64,000 nucleotides of DNA from Mycobacterium sp. 236(2023) (GTDB lineage: Bacteria; Actinomycetota; Actinomycetes; Mycobacteriales; Mycobacteriaceae). Below are positions 18,363 to 28,190 of this stretch, piece after piece. The DNA is taken from contig NZ_JARSBP010000003.1 of the NCBI RefSeq assembly GCF_029623955.1, positions 124,001 through 188,000 of the forward strand, read 5' to 3'. Positions within the stretch are counted from its first letter, which is position 1, and every line of letters starts with the position of its first letter. The notes beneath the pieces were generated by a model. That model worked only from the letters and a program-made list of their open reading frames with translations, did no database searches and was not told where the DNA came from. Both the position numbers and the translations under genes were made by a program.

Positions 18363-19186
18363 GTTCCACCGTGCAGGTCATGGGGGTTGTCAACGTCACT
18401 GATGACTCGTTCTCCGACGGTGGGCTCTTCCTGGACCGTGATCGCGCGATCGCGCACGGGGTCGAGTTGGCGGCCCAGGGCGCCGCGATCGTCGACGTCG
18501 GGGGGGAGTCGACACGTCCGGGGGCGACGCGGATCGACGCCGACGTGGAGACGGCCCGGATCGTGCCGGTGGTGAAAGAGCTTGCGCAGCAGGGGATCAC
18601 GGTCAGTATCGACACGATGCACGCGGCGGTGGCGCAGGCGGCGTTGGAGAACGGCGCCCAGATCGTCAACGACGTGTCCGGCGGCAGGGCGGACCCCGAC
18701 ATGGTGAACGTCGTCGCCGAGGCCGGGGTGCCGTGGATCCTGATGCACTGGCGTTCGGTCGGCAGCGACAACCCGCACGATGCGCCCGCGTACGGAGACG
18801 TCGTCGGGGAGGTCCGTGCCGAACTGCTGGCGGGGGTGGATTCGGCGGTGGCAGCCGGGGTCGACCCGGCCAAGCTGATCATCGATCCGGGCCTCGGATT
18901 TGCCAAGACGGCGCAACACAATTGGGCGCTGCTGAAAGCCCTTCCCGAGTTCGTGGCGACGGGCATCCCGGTGCTCGTCGGGGCCTCACGCAAACGATTC
19001 CTGGGCGCGCTGCTGGCCGAACCGGGCGGGGAGCCCCGACCGCCGTCGGGACGCGAGACTGCCACCGCAGTGGTCTCGGCGCTCGCCGCCTGGAATCGCG
19101 CCTGGGGTGTTCGTGTGCATGACGTGCGCGCGTCGGTCGACGCGCTGGCAGTGGTGACGGCATGGCAGGCTGGTTCGCATGGCTGA
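18359..19186 (+). CDS. folP: Dihydropteroate synthase
   Basis: This TIM-barrel enzyme of 275 residues joins 6-hydroxymethyl-dihydropterin diphosphate to p-aminobenzoate, giving dihydropteroate; it is the sulfonamide target. Signatures are [45 protein letters not shown] and GASRKRFLG. The start GTG 18359 overlaps the folE stop by four bases, and the N-terminus [12 protein letters not shown] is the normal length. The 3' end overlaps folB by eight bases. The gene keeps all substrate loops, so it should be fully active (folP1 type). Confidence 0.96.
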   Translation: MSSTVQVMGVVNVTDDSFSDGGLFLDRDRAIAHGVELAAQGAAIVDVGGESTRPGATRIDADVETARIVPVVKELAQQGITVSIDTMHAAVAQAALENGAQIVNDVSGGRADPDMVNVVAEAGVPWILMHWRSVGSDNPHDAPAYGDVVGEVRAELLAGVDSAVAAGVDPAKLIIDPGLGFAKTAQHNWALLKALPEFVATGIPVLVGASRKRFLGALLAEPGGEPRPPSGRETATAVVSALAAWNRAWGVRVHDVRASVDALAVVTAWQAGSHG

Positions 19187-19559
19187 TCGAATCGAGTTGC
19201 GGGGACTGACGGTTCGCGGAAACCACGGTGTCTTCGAGCATGAGCGCAGAGACGGCCAGGATTTCATCATCGACATCACCGTGTGGATCGACCTCTCCGC
19301 GGCGGCCGCGAGCGACGACCTCGCCGACACACTCGACTACGGCGTGCTCGCGCAGCGCGCCGCCGACATCGTCGCCGGACCCCCGCGCCAGCTGATCGAG
19401 GCGGTGGCCGGTGAGATCGCCGACGACGTGATGCGCGACGAGCGGGCCCACGCCGTCGAGGTGGTGGTGCACAAGCCGTCCGCGCCGATTCCGTTGCAGT
19501 TCAACGATGTCGCCGTGACGGCGCGCCGGTCCCGTAGGGGCGGCAGGGGAGCGGTGTGA
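19179..19559 (+). CDS. folB: Dihydroneopterin aldolase
   Basis: A small tunnelling-fold enzyme of 126 residues that cleaves 7,8-dihydroneopterin to 6-hydroxymethyl-dihydropterin and glycolaldehyde. It shows [23 protein letters not shown] with the conserved Glu, [14 protein letters not shown], and the C-terminal [11 protein letters not shown] carrying the catalytic Lys. The start ATG 19179 overlaps the folP stop. It is followed after 19 bases by folK. In mycobacteria the same protein also acts as epimerase and oxygenase; that is family knowledge, not seen here. Confidence 0.95.
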   Translation: MADRIELRGLTVRGNHGVFEHERRDGQDFIIDITVWIDLSAAAASDDLADTLDYGVLAQRAADIVAGPPRQLIEAVAGEIADDVMRDERAHAVEVVVHKPSAPIPLQFNDVAVTARRSRRGGRGAV

Positions 19560-19578
19560 CGCGGTCGGAGAACGCCAG

Positions 19579-20106
19579 ATGACCAGGGTTGTGCTGTCCA
19601 TCGGGTCGAATATGGGGGACCGGATGGCGCACCTACAGTCGGTGGTGGACGGTCTCGGCGGTGCAGTCCGCGCGGTGTCACCGGTCTACGAGACCGACGC
19701 CTGGGGCGGTGTCGAACAGCAGGCGTTCCTGAATGCCGTTGTCATAGCCGACGATCCGGACCTCGACGGTCACGGCTGGCTACGCCGCGCCCACGAGCTC
19801 GAGAATGCGGCGGGACGGACCCGCGACGTCCACTGGGGTCCGCGAACCCTCGACGTGGACCTCGTGTCCTGTCACGGCCCCGACGGTGAGGTCGTGTCGC
19901 ACGACGCCGACCTGACGCTGCCGCATCCCTACGCGCATGTGCGCGCGTTCGTGTTGATCCCCTGGCTGGCCGTGGATCCCGGCGCGACGATCACGGTGGG
20001 CGGGCAGCCCGGTGCGGCAGCCGATTTCCTGGCCGCAATCGATGCCGCCGAGACGGCGGGCGTGCGGTCGACGGCGTTGGTGCTGCGGGCCGGGGCGCAG
20101 GGCTGA
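19579..20106 (+). CDS. folK: 2-amino-4-hydroxy-6-hydroxymethyldihydropteridine diphosphokinase
   Basis: The 175-residue HPPK transfers pyrophosphate from ATP to 6-hydroxymethyl-dihydropterin, supplying the FolP substrate. Clear motifs are VVLSIGSNMGDRMAHLQ at the start, the loop YETDAWGGVEQQAFLNAVV, and the catalytic VHWGPRTLDVDLVSC with its two magnesium aspartates, then LPHPYAHVRAFVLIPW. The stop overlaps the next ATG (TGATG), so the following membrane protein is coupled to it. It is the last recognisable folate enzyme of the cluster. Confidence 0.96.
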   Translation: MTRVVLSIGSNMGDRMAHLQSVVDGLGGAVRAVSPVYETDAWGGVEQQAFLNAVVIADDPDLDGHGWLRRAHELENAAGRTRDVHWGPRTLDVDLVSCHGPDGEVVSHDADLTLPHPYAHVRAFVLIPWLAVDPGATITVGGQPGAAADFLAAIDAAETAGVRSTALVLRAGAQG

Positions 20107-20582
20107 TGGGGCTCACCCGGAAACGCGATCTGGCCGCTGCCGTCGCGATCGCCGCGGTCGTCGGCTATCTGCTGATGTACGTCGTGTACCGGGCGTTCCC
20201 CCCGATCACGCTGTGGACGGGGACGTCGCTGCTGGGAGTCGCCGTTGCGGTCGCGGGCTGGGCGTTCTTCGTGCGCGCCAGGATTCGTGACGGTCAGATC
20301 GGCGTCGGAGGGGGGCGCCTGCACCCGCTCGCCGTCGCGCGATCCGTGGTGATCGCGAAGGCGTCGGCGTGGATGGGCAGCGTGGTGCTGGGGTGGTGGC
20401 TGGCGGTGGTGGTCTACCTGCTGCCGCGGCGCAGCACGCTGCGGGTCGCGGCCGAGGACACCTCGGGTGCGGTGGTCGCGGCGCTGTGCGCGTTGGCGCT
20501 GGTGATCGCCGCGATGTGGCTCCAGCATTGCTGCACCTCGCCCGACGACCCCACCCAGAACCCCGACCCGGCGCCGAGTTGA
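20106..20582 (+). CDS. DUF3180 family membrane protein
   Basis: A 158-residue protein with four predicted membrane helices (about residues 8-28, 36-55, 88-108 and 120-140). It matches the actinobacterial DUF3180 family, whose genes regularly follow folK; the M. tuberculosis counterpart is Rv3605c. The function is unknown. The loop RARIRDGQIGVGGGRLHPLAVARSVVIAKASAWMG is the conserved portion. Coupling to folK suggests shared expression rather than a folate role. The tail is short and Pro/Asp-rich. Confidence 0.85.
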   Translation: MGLTRKRDLAAAVAIAAVVGYLLMYVVYRAFPPITLWTGTSLLGVAVAVAGWAFFVRARIRDGQIGVGGGRLHPLAVARSVVIAKASAWMGSVVLGWWLAVVVYLLPRRSTLRVAAEDTSGAVVAALCALALVIAAMWLQHCCTSPDDPTQNPDPAPS

Positions 20583-20647
20583 CCAACGAGCCCGAATCGC
20601 CGTAGAGGTCGACACGCCAGGCGACCTGTGGCAGGTACAGTCGCCCC

Positions 20648-21880
20648 ATGACCGATCCGACCCGCGGCGGCCGCCTCAGACGCGGCAACCGCAGGCCCGG
20701 TTGGATTCTCATGACAGTGTTGCTGGTGCTGGCCATTCTCGCCAGTTCGGCGCTGGTTTTCACGAGTCGTGTCGAGTTGCTCAAGCTGGCAGTGATTTTG
20801 GCGCTGTGGGCCGCCGTCGTCGCCGCGTTCGTCTCCGTCATCTACCGCAGGCAGAGCGACAGCGATCAGGCCAAGGTGCGTGACCTGAAGCTCGTGTACG
20901 ACCTGCAACTCGACCGGGAGATCTCGGCGCGGCGAGAGTACGAACTGTCGGTCGAGTCGCACCTGCGCCGTGAGCTGGCAGCCGAGGTGCGGGCGGAGTC
21001 GGCGGACGAGGTGGCCGCGCTGCGCGCCGAACTCGCTGCGCTGCGCGCGAATCTGGAGTATCTGTTCGACGCGGATCTCTCGCACCGGCCTGCGATCGAG
21101 ACCGAACGCATGGCGGGGCGGGTCAGCAGCAGCCGGATCGACACCGAGGACGAGCCCCGGGTCGTCGAGGACGATGCGCCCAAGACCGACGAAAGCCCGA
21201 TCATCGACGTTCCGGTAGAGCCGCATCCGCCCGAAAGCGATTGGGCGCCAGAACCCGGCGATCCCGGTGGCGCGCACCGCAGGGCGGGGGAGCGGGCCGG
21301 CGGACGGCGGCGCCGCGAGGAGACCGCGGAACCTCAGTGGTTACCGCCGCCCCCGCAGACGCCACCGCCCCCGCAGGCCCCGCCGCCGACGCCGCCTGCA
21401 GAACCCCAATTCCCGTGGCTGCCGCCCCCGCCTCCGCAGGCGCCACCTCCGCCGGTTCAGGAGCCAGTTCAGGCGCCGGTCCCCGCCGCCGGTCAGTGGC
21501 AACCGGCTCCCGCTGAGGGGCAATGGATTCCGGCCGGCGAGCCGGGAAGCAACTGGGTGGCTCCGCCCGCCAACGGGACCCAGGGTGAGTACGTCGGCAG
21601 GCGCCGCGCGCGGGATGATGCCCCGCCCCCGTCGCCGCCCGATGCTCCCGCGGAACCACCTGCCGAACCGCCGAGGGGCAGGCATTCCTCCGGATCCGAA
21701 CAGCAGGCGCCGGCCCCCACTGAGCCCGAGCCCGAGCCCGAGCCTGTGCCCGAACCCGAGCCTGACGAGCAGGACGGCGATGGTGGCGCTCACGCCGGCG
21801 GTCAATCGGTCGCCGATCTGATGGCGCGACTGCAGGCGACGCCGTCGGGCGGCGGGCGGCGGAGACGCCGCGGCGATTGA
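20648..21880 (+). CDS. Proline-rich membrane protein (Rv3604c-like)
   Basis: A 410-residue protein with two membrane helices near the N-terminus (about residues 20-40 and 47-68). A charged, probably coiled-coil segment follows (SARREYELSVESHLRRELAAEV, then repeated EVAALRAELAALRANLEYL, about 95-138). The long tail is very rich in Pro and Glu, with a run of Glu-Pro dipeptides near 360-380 and a basic end (GGGRRRRRGD). Position between folK/DUF3180 and panG matches M. tuberculosis Rv3604c, which has no assigned role. The tail is likely cytoplasmic and disordered. No catalytic motif is seen. Confidence 0.8.
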   Translation: MTDPTRGGRLRRGNRRPGWILMTVLLVLAILASSALVFTSRVELLKLAVILALWAAVVAAFVSVIYRRQSDSDQAKVRDLKLVYDLQLDREISARREYELSVESHLRRELAAEVRAESADEVAALRAELAALRANLEYLFDADLSHRPAIETERMAGRVSSSRIDTEDEPRVVEDDAPKTDESPIIDVPVEPHPPESDWAPEPGDPGGAHRRAGERAGGRRRREETAEPQWLPPPPQTPPPPQAPPPTPPAEPQFPWLPPPPPQAPPPPVQEPVQAPVPAAGQWQPAPAEGQWIPAGEPGSNWVAPPANGTQGEYVGRRRARDDAPPPSPPDAPAEPPAEPPRGRHSSGSEQQAPAPTEPEPEPEPVPEPEPDEQDGDGGAHAGGQSVADLMARLQATPSGGGRRRRRGD

Positions 21881-21956
21881 GTTAGGCTCTTGGCGACTGT
21901 CCGGTACCCGTGTCGAGGACCGGAACGAAGCTGAAGAAACAGTGAGGTCGACTGCG

Positions 21957-22901
21957 ATGCTGCAGCCCTCCGCGGGCGGGAACGCTCCGCACGACGGACT
22001 CCGCCCGGCACGGCTCACGATCGGTGTGATCTCCGCGGGCCGGGTCGGTACCGCGCTGGGCGTGGCGCTCGAACGCGCCGAACATGTTGTCGCCGGCTGC
22101 AGCGCGGTGTCTGAGGCGTCTCGGGCCCGGGCCCAGCGCTGGCTACCGGACACCCCGATCCTGCCGGTCGACGAGGTCGCAGGCCGAGCCGAGCTGCTGT
22201 TGCTCGCGGTTCCCGACGCTGAACTGGCCGTGCTGGTCGACGGGCTCGCTGGGACAGGAGCCGTGCGGCCGAACACCATCGTGGCGCACACGTCGGGCGC
22301 CAACGGGATCGGCGTGCTGGCGCCGCTGGCAGATCGGGGCTGCATCACGCTGGCGATTCATCCGGCGATGACGTTCGTGGGCACCGACGAGGACGTCGAC
22401 CGGCTGCGGGGTACGTGTTTCGGCATCACCGCGGGCGACGAGATCGGGTACGCCATCGCGCAGTCGCTGGTGCTGGAAATCGGCGGGGAACCGTTCCGGG
22501 TGCGCGAGGATGCGCGCACGCTGTATCACGCCGCGCTGGCCCACTCCAGCAATCATCTGGTCACCGTGGTGCTCGATGCGGTCGATGCGTTGCGTGCGGC
22601 GCTGTGGGGGCAGGAGTTGCTCGGCCAGGAGACTGTCGGCGATGCCCCGGGCGGCATCGCCGAGCGGATCGTCGGTCCGCTGGCGCGCGCGGCGCTGGAC
22701 AACGCGCTGCAGCGCGGTCAGTCGGCTCTGACAGGGCCGGTCGCGCGGGGCGATGCCGCCGCGGTCGCGGGCCACCTGCGGGCGCTGGAAGAAGTGAATC
22801 CCGATCTGGCGCAGGCATACCGGGCGAACTCGTGGCGCACAGCGCAACGTGCGCACGCGCCCGCCGCCGTCTTCGACGTACTGACAGAAGCAGGACAGTG
22901 A
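21957..22901 (+). CDS. panG: Rossmann/DUF2520 reductase, probable ketopantoate reductase
   Basis: The 314-residue protein has an NAD(P) Rossmann fold ([20 protein letters not shown]) followed by a DUF2520 domain ([28 protein letters not shown]). Proteins of this type (PanG) reduce 2-dehydropantoate to pantoate where panE is absent. Its overlap with panC, the next pantothenate enzyme, supports that role here, but this is inference. ATG 21957 is preferred over GTG 21942 because GAGG lies at a good distance before it. The stop TGA shares one base with the panC ATG. Confidence 0.82.
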   Translation: MLQPSAGGNAPHDGLRPARLTIGVISAGRVGTALGVALERAEHVVAGCSAVSEASRARAQRWLPDTPILPVDEVAGRAELLLLAVPDAELAVLVDGLAGTGAVRPNTIVAHTSGANGIGVLAPLADRGCITLAIHPAMTFVGTDEDVDRLRGTCFGITAGDEIGYAIAQSLVLEIGGEPFRVREDARTLYHAALAHSSNHLVTVVLDAVDALRAALWGQELLGQETVGDAPGGIAERIVGPLARAALDNALQRGQSALTGPVARGDAAAVAGHLRALEEVNPDLAQAYRANSWRTAQRAHAPAAVFDVLTEAGQ

Positions 22902-23845
22902 TGATCAGTCGTAATGCTCCCAAATTCGTTGCGGGACAACTCAATGTGTACCAACGGCCGCGTGACGTCTCGGACGTGACGCGGGCGCTGCGCACCACGG
23001 GCAGGCGGATCGTCTTCGTGCCGACGATGGGTGCTCTCCACGACGGCCACCTGGCGTTGGTCAGAGCCGCCAAGAAGATGCCCGGCGCTGTCGTGGTGGC
23101 CTCGATCTTCGTCAACCCGCTGCAGTTCGGGGCAGGCGAGGATCTCGACGCCTACCCACGCACCCTCGACGACGACCTCGCCCTGCTGCGTGCCGAAGGC
23201 GTCGAGATCGCCTTCACCCCTACGGCGAACGACATGTATCCCGACGGGATGCGGACCACCGTGCATCCCGGTCCGGTCGGAGCTGAGCTCGAAGGTGCCG
23301 TGCGGCCAACACATTTCGCCGGAATGCTGACCGTGGTCCTGAAGCTTTTCAACATCGTGCGCCCGGACCGGGCGTTCTTCGGCGAGAAGGACTACCAGCA
23401 GCTGGCCCTGATCCGGCAGATGACCGCCGACCTCAATCTCGACATCCAGGTTCAAGGGGTGCCGACGGTGCGCGAGTCCGATGGGCTGGCGATGTCGTCG
23501 CGTAACCGGTATCTCGATCCCGTCGAACGGGAACAAGCCGGTGCGCTGTCGGCCGCGCTGCTCGCCGGAATGTATGCCGCGTCGACGGGCGCCGACGCAG
23601 CACTCGACGCGGCGCGCGCCGTCCTCGACGAGGTTCCGGCGCTACAGCTGGACTACCTGGAGATTCGCGACCCGATGCTGGGACCGGCACCCGCCGAAGG
23701 CCCGGGCCGCCTGCTGATCGCCGCCAGACTCGGACGCACCAGGCTGCTCGACAACATCGCGATCGACATCGGCGCCAGCGCCGGCATCGACGGCCATCCG
23801 CGGGCCGCCACCGGTGAGCGTCACGAATTGCCTTGGAGGAACTGA
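22901..23845 (+). CDS. panC: Pantothenate synthetase
   Basis: The 314-residue ligase condenses pantoate with beta-alanine using ATP through a pantoyl-adenylate. Signatures are [52 protein letters not shown] and the KMSKS-like [11 protein letters not shown] 22901 overlaps the panG stop. It is followed after four bases by coaX, whereas in M. tuberculosis panD lies between panC and coaX. Beta-alanine must therefore come from a panD elsewhere or another source. Confidence 0.96.
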   Translation: MISRNAPKFVAGQLNVYQRPRDVSDVTRALRTTGRRIVFVPTMGALHDGHLALVRAAKKMPGAVVVASIFVNPLQFGAGEDLDAYPRTLDDDLALLRAEGVEIAFTPTANDMYPDGMRTTVHPGPVGAELEGAVRPTHFAGMLTVVLKLFNIVRPDRAFFGEKDYQQLALIRQMTADLNLDIQVQGVPTVRESDGLAMSSRNRYLDPVEREQAGALSAALLAGMYAASTGADAALDAARAVLDEVPALQLDYLEIRDPMLGPAPAEGPGRLLIAARLGRTRLLDNIAIDIGASAGIDGHPRAATGERHELPWRN

Positions 23846-23849
23846 CATC

Positions 23850-24665
23850 GTGCTGCTCGCGATAGATGTCCGCAACACCCACACGGTGGTCGGCCTGATC
23901 TCGGGGTCCGGCGATCACGCGAAAGTGGCGCACCACTGGCGGATTCGCACCGAATCCGAGGTGACCGCCGACGAACTCGCGCTGACCATCGACGGTCTCA
24001 TCGGTGACGATGCGGAACGGCTGACCGGGGCTGCGGGTCTGTCGACGGTCCCGTCGGTCCTGCACGAGGTGCGGGTGATGCTGGAACAGTACTGGCCTTC
24101 GGTGCCGCATGTGCTGATCGAACCCGGGGTGCGGACCGGCATCCCGCTGCTCGTCGACAACCCGAAGGAGGTCGGCGCCGATCGCATCGTGAATTGTCTT
24201 GCGGCATATCAGAAATTCGGCACCGCAGCGATCGTCGTCGACTTCGGTTCCTCGATCTGTGTGGACGTGGTGTCGGCCAAGGGCGAGTTCCTCGGCGGCG
24301 CAATCGCTCCCGGCGTCCAGGTGTCCTCCGATGCGGCGGCGGCCCGTTCGGCGGCGCTGCGCCGCGTCGAGCTGACCCGGCCCCGCTCGGTGATCGGCAA
24401 GAACACCGTCGAATGCATGCAGGCGGGCGCCGTGTTCGGATTCGCCGGTCTCGTCGACGGTTTGGTGAGCCGGATCCGGGACGACGTCGACGGGTTCGGC
24501 GGTGACGACGTGAACGTCGTCGCCACGGGGCACGGCGCGCCGCTGGTGCTCGCCGATCTGCGCACCGTCGAGCACTACGACCGCCACCTGACCCTCGACG
24601 GGCTGCGCCTGGTGTTCGAACGCAACCGCGACAGCAAGAACGGCAAGCTGAAACAGGCCCGCTGA
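23850..24665 (+). CDS. coaX: Type III pantothenate kinase
   Basis: A 271-residue CoaX phosphorylating pantothenate, the committed CoA step. Family marks are the phosphate loop near the start ([13 protein letters not shown]), [40 protein letters not shown], and GGAIAPGVQ. The Gly/Thr-rich loops match mycobacterial CoaX with D-x-R-N-T in place of D-x-G-N-T. GTG 23850 is the chosen start, with TTGGAGGA (23833-23840) as ribosome site inside the panC end. It probably shares a transcript with panG and panC. It ends 3 bases before the stop of the opposing PLP-enzyme gene. Confidence 0.93.
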   Translation: MLLAIDVRNTHTVVGLISGSGDHAKVAHHWRIRTESEVTADELALTIDGLIGDDAERLTGAAGLSTVPSVLHEVRVMLEQYWPSVPHVLIEPGVRTGIPLLVDNPKEVGADRIVNCLAAYQKFGTAAIVVDFGSSICVDVVSAKGEFLGGAIAPGVQVSSDAAAARSAALRRVELTRPRSVIGKNTVECMQAGAVFGFAGLVDGLVSRIRDDVDGFGGDDVNVVATGHGAPLVLADLRTVEHYDRHLTLDGLRLVFERNRDSKNGKLKQAR

Positions 24666-24668
24666 CCG

Positions 24669-25925
24669 TCAGAAATACGTCCGGATCAGATCGATCACAC
24701 GGTCCTCGGCGTCCAGCACCGGCAGGACCCGCCACTTGTCGAATGTCGTGCACGGGTGCGAGATCCCGAACCGCAGCCAGTCACCCGGATCGACGCGATC
24801 CCGACTACCCAGCCGCAGGTAGGCGTGCTGGTCGTTGAGCTTGGTGACCGCACTGTCCGGCAGATCGAGCGGCACCGGCATCCCCTGGTCGAACGACACG
24901 TCGCGGCGACCCATCGTCAGGATCGCCAGGCCGGGTTCGGGCCGCGACACCACCTGTGCATGCACCTCTATGGCAGGACGCAGGCCGTCGCGGCCGCCGC
25001 GGGTCAGGGGTGACGTGTCGGCATACAGGCCGTGGTCGTGGGTGAGGTAGCAGCCACTGCGCAGCACGGTCCGCACGGACAAGCCGGCCGGCCAGCCGGT
25101 GAGGGTCTCGGCGACGTCGTCGAAGTAGGTGCTGCCACCCGCGCTGACGAGAACGCGATCGGTCTCGAAGACCGGGGCCAGCCGGATGACGGCGGCGCGC
25201 ACGTCGTCGAGATGCGCAGCGACCGCCTCGAGCGCCCCGTCATCGAGCGTCTGGCCCAGGGCTGCCTCGTATCCGGCCACCCCGACCAGTCGCAGCCGCG
25301 GGGACGCGGCGGCCGCGCGGGCCACCTCGTCGGTGTCGCGTGCCGAGCGGCAACCTGAACGACCACCGGGCAGACCGAGCTCGACGCACACGTCGACGGG
25401 ACGACGTGCGCCGGCCAGCGCCGCCGTCATCAGCTCGACCCCGCGCACCGAGTCCACCCAGCACGTGAACCGCATCGCGTCGTCCGCGTCCAGCGCGGCC
25501 GACACCCAGCTCAGCCCGCCGTCGTCGAGCAGTTCGTTGGCCAACAGCACGTCCCGGACCCCGAACGCGCGGTAGACCGCGGCCTGGCCGACGGTTGCGA
25601 CGGTGATCGCGGTCGCGCCCGCCGCCAGTTGCAGCGCGGCCAACTGCGGGGACATGTGCGTCTTGCCGTGCGGGGCGAGCTCGACGCCACGCGTCCGGCA
25701 CCACCGGGCCATCGTGTCCAGGTTGTGTGTCAGCGCGTCTGCCCGCAGGACGCACAGCGGGCCGGAAACCCCGGATTCGAACAGTCGCGGCGCCCGCCGG
25801 ACGATCTCGGCGGGGCTGTGCCCCCACCACGACGGCGGGATGCCTTTGTGGCTGAAGTCCAGCGGCTGATCCGACAGGGCACGCACCGCTGCGATGTCGA
25901 TCGCAGCGATGCCGGACATGGCCAT
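24669..25925 (-). CDS. Fold-type III PLP enzyme, D-serine/D-threonine dehydratase-like (alanine racemase N-terminal domain)
   Basis: The 418-residue protein has an alanine-racemase-type barrel. PLP probably binds the Lys in [11 protein letters not shown] (about residue 88), with [24 protein letters not shown] and the glycine-rich VSAGGSTYF as cofactor loops. A C-terminal beta domain carries the zinc-site-like HDHGLYAD and [13 protein letters not shown], as in D-serine dehydratases. It is annotated in relatives as amino acid deaminase or D-threonine aldolase; the exact substrate is uncertain. It is convergent with coaX and divergent from lysS, with 23 bases between start codons. Confidence 0.8.
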   Translation of the reverse strand: MAMSGIAAIDIAAVRALSDQPLDFSHKGIPPSWWGHSPAEIVRRAPRLFESGVSGPLCVLRADALTHNLDTMARWCRTRGVELAPHGKTHMSPQLAALQLAAGATAITVATVGQAAVYRAFGVRDVLLANELLDDGGLSWVSAALDADDAMRFTCWVDSVRGVELMTAALAGARRPVDVCVELGLPGGRSGCRSARDTDEVARAAAASPRLRLVGVAGYEAALGQTLDDGALEAVAAHLDDVRAAVIRLAPVFETDRVLVSAGGSTYFDDVAETLTGWPAGLSVRTVLRSGCYLTHDHGLYADTSPLTRGGRDGLRPAIEVHAQVVSRPEPGLAILTMGRRDVSFDQGMPVPLDLPDSAVTKLNDQHAYLRLGSRDRVDPGDWLRFGISHPCTTFDKWRVLPVLDAEDRVIDLIRTYF

Positions 25926-25948
25926 TCGTTCATTTAAGCTGGCTCGTC

Positions 25949-27466
25949 GTGACGCCCCCAGATTCTCCCGACGATTCTCTCGGCGATATCCCCGAGCAAT
26001 TCCGCATTCGTCAGGCCAAGCGCGACCGGTTGCTCGCCGAGGGTCGTGACCCGTACCCCGTCAAGGTCGACCGCACGCACACCCTTGCCGAGCTGCGCGC
26101 GGCATATCCGGACCTGGCGGCGGACACGAAGACCGGGCAGACGGTCGGCGTCGCGGGGCGGGTCATCTTCGCGCGTAACTCGGGGAAGCTGTGCTTTGCG
26201 ACGTTGCAGGAGGGTGAGGGGGCCCAACTGCAGGTGATGATCAGCCTCGACCAGGTCGGGCAGGAGTCACTGGATGCGTGGAAAGCCGATGTCGATCTCG
26301 GCGACATCGTTTTCGTGCACGGCGAGGTGATCAGTTCGCGTCGCGGTGAACTCTCCGTGCTCGCCGATTCGTGGCAAATCGCGGCGAAAGCGCTGCGCCC
26401 GCTGCCCGTCGCCCATAAGGAAATGAGCGAGGAATCGCGCGTCCGGCAGCGTTATGTCGATCTGATCGTGCGTCCGGAGGCCCGGGCAATTGCACGCCAA
26501 AGAGTTGCGGTGGTGCGTGCGGTCCGTTCGGCCCTGGAGCGGCGTGATTTCCTCGAAGTCGAGACGCCGATGTTGCAGACATTGGCTGGTGGAGCGGCTG
26601 CGCGGCCCTTTGTGACGCACTCCAACGCACTCGATGCGGACCTTTACCTGCGCATCGCTCCCGAGCTGTTTCTCAAGCGCTGCGTGGTCGGTGGATTCGA
26701 CAAGGTCTTCGAGCTGAATCGGAACTTCAGAAATGAAGGTGCCGATTCAACGCATTCACCGGAATTCGCGATGCTGGAGACTTATCAGGCCTATGGCACT
26801 TACGACGATTCGGCCGTCGTCACCCGCGAAATTATTCAGGAGGTCGCCGACGAAGCGATCGGGACGCGCACGGTGCCATTGCCCGATGGCAGTGAGTACG
26901 ACCTCGATGGCGAATGGCTGACCATTCAAATGTATCCAAGTTTGTCAGAGGTCCTCGGCGAAGAGATCACGCCGCAGACCTCCGTTGATCGGCTTTGGCA
27001 GATCGCGGACAGCCTCGGGGTCGAGATTGCGCGGGACCGCGGATACGGACACGGAAAATTGGTCGAAGAACTGTGGGAATACACGGTCGGTGACAAGTTG
27101 TGGGCGCCGACCTTCGTGCGCGACTTCCCGGTCGAGACCACGCCTCTGACCCGCCCCCATCGCAGCATCGAAGGAGTGACAGAAAAATGGGATCTGTACA
27201 TTCGTAACTTCGAGCTCGCCACCGGCTACTCCGAGTTGATCGACCCGATCATTCAGCGGGAAAGATTCGAGTCCCAGGCGCGTGCCGCGGCGGCCGGAGA
27301 TGACGAGGCAATGGCCCTCGACGAGGATTTTCTGTCGGCTCTCGAGTACGGGATGCCGCCCACCACGGGAACCGGAATGGGGATCGATCGGTTGCTGATG
27401 GCACTTACGGGACTGTCAATTAGAGAGACCGTATTGTTCCCGATTGTTCGTAGACACGGCAACTGA
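25949..27466 (+). CDS. lysS: Lysine--tRNA ligase (class II)
   Basis: A 505-residue class II synthetase. The N-terminal OB-fold anticodon domain ([32 protein letters not shown]) is followed by motif 2 [18 protein letters not shown] and motif 3 [23 protein letters not shown]. It charges tRNA-Lys in the cytoplasm. GTG 25949 gives the usual N-terminus. The last two thirds (about 26.64-27.47 kb) are clearly less GC-rich than the surroundings by hand count (about 48-60% in several 60-base lines versus about 65-70%), with more A/T-ending codons. The frame is intact. lsr2 follows after 106 bases. Confidence 0.96.
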   Translation: MTPPDSPDDSLGDIPEQFRIRQAKRDRLLAEGRDPYPVKVDRTHTLAELRAAYPDLAADTKTGQTVGVAGRVIFARNSGKLCFATLQEGEGAQLQVMISLDQVGQESLDAWKADVDLGDIVFVHGEVISSRRGELSVLADSWQIAAKALRPLPVAHKEMSEESRVRQRYVDLIVRPEARAIARQRVAVVRAVRSALERRDFLEVETPMLQTLAGGAAARPFVTHSNALDADLYLRIAPELFLKRCVVGGFDKVFELNRNFRNEGADSTHSPEFAMLETYQAYGTYDDSAVVTREIIQEVADEAIGTRTVPLPDGSEYDLDGEWLTIQMYPSLSEVLGEEITPQTSVDRLWQIADSLGVEIARDRGYGHGKLVEELWEYTVGDKLWAPTFVRDFPVETTPLTRPHRSIEGVTEKWDLYIRNFELATGYSELIDPIIQRERFESQARAAAAGDDEAMALDEDFLSALEYGMPPTTGTGMGIDRLLMALTGLSIRETVLFPIVRRHGN

Positions 27467-27490
27467 ACTGCCCCGAATCCAACATTGTTG

Positions 27491-27505
27491 AATGGCTACG
27501 CCATT
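27491..27505 (+). other. Short perfect hairpin between lysS and lsr2
   Basis: AATGGC (27491-27496), TAC, GCCATT (27500-27505) form a 6-bp stem 25 bases after the lysS stop. Too short for a confident terminator; it could equally be an operator in the lsr2 promoter region. Confidence 0.3.
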
Positions 27506-27572
27506 TATGGCAGATTGGTCCCAGCGATGAACGGCATTCCGCTCATCTGGCACTTGGGAAGGCAGTCGGCTA

Positions 27573-27914
27573 ATGGCCAAAAAAGTTACCGTCACCTTGG
27601 TCGACGATTTCGACGGCGAAGGCAGCGCTGATGAGACCGTTGAATTCGGCCTCGATGGCGTGAGCTACGAGATCGACCTCTCTGCCAAGAACGCCGCAAA
27701 ACTTCGCAATGATTTGAAGCAGTGGGTGGAGGCCGGCCGGCGGGTCGGCGGACGCAGGCGTGGACGCTCGGTGGGTACCGGGCGTGGCCGTGCCGCGATC
27801 GACCGTGAGCAGAGCGCCGCAATCCGGGAATGGGCCCGTCGAAACGGTCACAATGTGTCAACGCGTGGCCGAATTCCCGCCGACGTAATTGACGCTTTCC
27901 ACGCGGCAACCTGA
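27573..27914 (+). CDS. lsr2: Nucleoid-associated xenogeneic silencer Lsr2
   Basis: The 113-residue H-NS-like protein starts [15 protein letters not shown], an N-terminal oligomerisation domain. It ends with the DNA-binding domain [27 protein letters not shown], whose RGR hook enters the minor groove of AT-rich DNA. A basic Arg/Gly linker ([19 protein letters not shown]) joins them. It silences horizontally acquired and cell-envelope genes in mycobacteria. It sits between lysS and clpC1 as in M. tuberculosis. A hairpin terminator follows the stop. All key residues look intact. Confidence 0.97.
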   Translation: MAKKVTVTLVDDFDGEGSADETVEFGLDGVSYEIDLSAKNAAKLRNDLKQWVEAGRRVGGRRRGRSVGTGRGRAAIDREQSAAIREWARRNGHNVSTRGRIPADVIDAFHAAT

Positions 27915-27926
27915 GCGGTCGTAGCC

Positions 27927-27945
27927 AGGCCTTTTCGGAAAGCCT
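27927..27945 (+). terminator. Hairpin downstream of lsr2
   Basis: AGGC(C)TTT at 27927-27934 pairs with AAAGCCT at 27939-27945 around a TCGG loop with one bulged base. It starts 13 bases after the lsr2 stop. There is no long T tract. Confidence 0.45.
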
Positions 27946-27951
27946 ATTCGT

Positions 27952-27968
27952 GTTCGCTAGCGGCGAAC
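27952..27968. promoter_or_regulatory. Candidate ClgR operator upstream of clpC1
   Basis: GTTCGC TAGCG GCGAAC is a perfect 6-bp palindrome with a 5-base centre. It fits the actinobacterial ClgR core CGCynanrGCG with one deviation. ClgR activates clp genes in Corynebacterium and Mycobacterium, and this site is about 220 bases upstream of clpC1, just after the lsr2 terminator. Confidence 0.6.
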
Positions 27969-28060
27969 CATTTCACCCGTGGTCCGGGAAACGAATTGTG
28001 ACCGCGCCTCGTTGCTCCTAGCAGCGTCGGGTGCTTGCCATCTGTAGCTCCTGTTGTCAC

Positions 28061-28190
28061 CCCGAAAGGGGCTGCCAGGCGGGGCAGCCGATGCCGTCGC
28101 CCATTAGAGTGGACGGCGTAGGTGCGCAGCACTGGAGCTATCGGAGCGGTGCGTGCGCCTCACTATGCGATGGAGAGCAGGTAACCACGG
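28061..28190 (+). promoter_or_regulatory. Structured region with candidate promoter before clpC1
   Basis: CCCCGAAAGGGG (about 28061-28072) is a tight hairpin with a GAAA loop. GGCTGCC and GGCAGCC just after it form a second, 7-bp stem. TAGAGT (about 28104-28109) matches the mycobacterial -10 pattern TAnnnT and would place the start about 75 bases before the clpC1 ATG. No good -35 is seen. Function is inferred from position only. Confidence 0.35.

Noticed and set aside
22415..22900. Extension of panC upstream through panG
   Set aside because: Out-of-frame reading of panG; the ATG at 22901 gives the normal PanC N-terminus.
25949..27466. Suspected frameshift or pseudogene in lysS because of the base-composition change
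   Set aside because: The frame is continuous, motifs 2 and 3 are intact and the length is normal.
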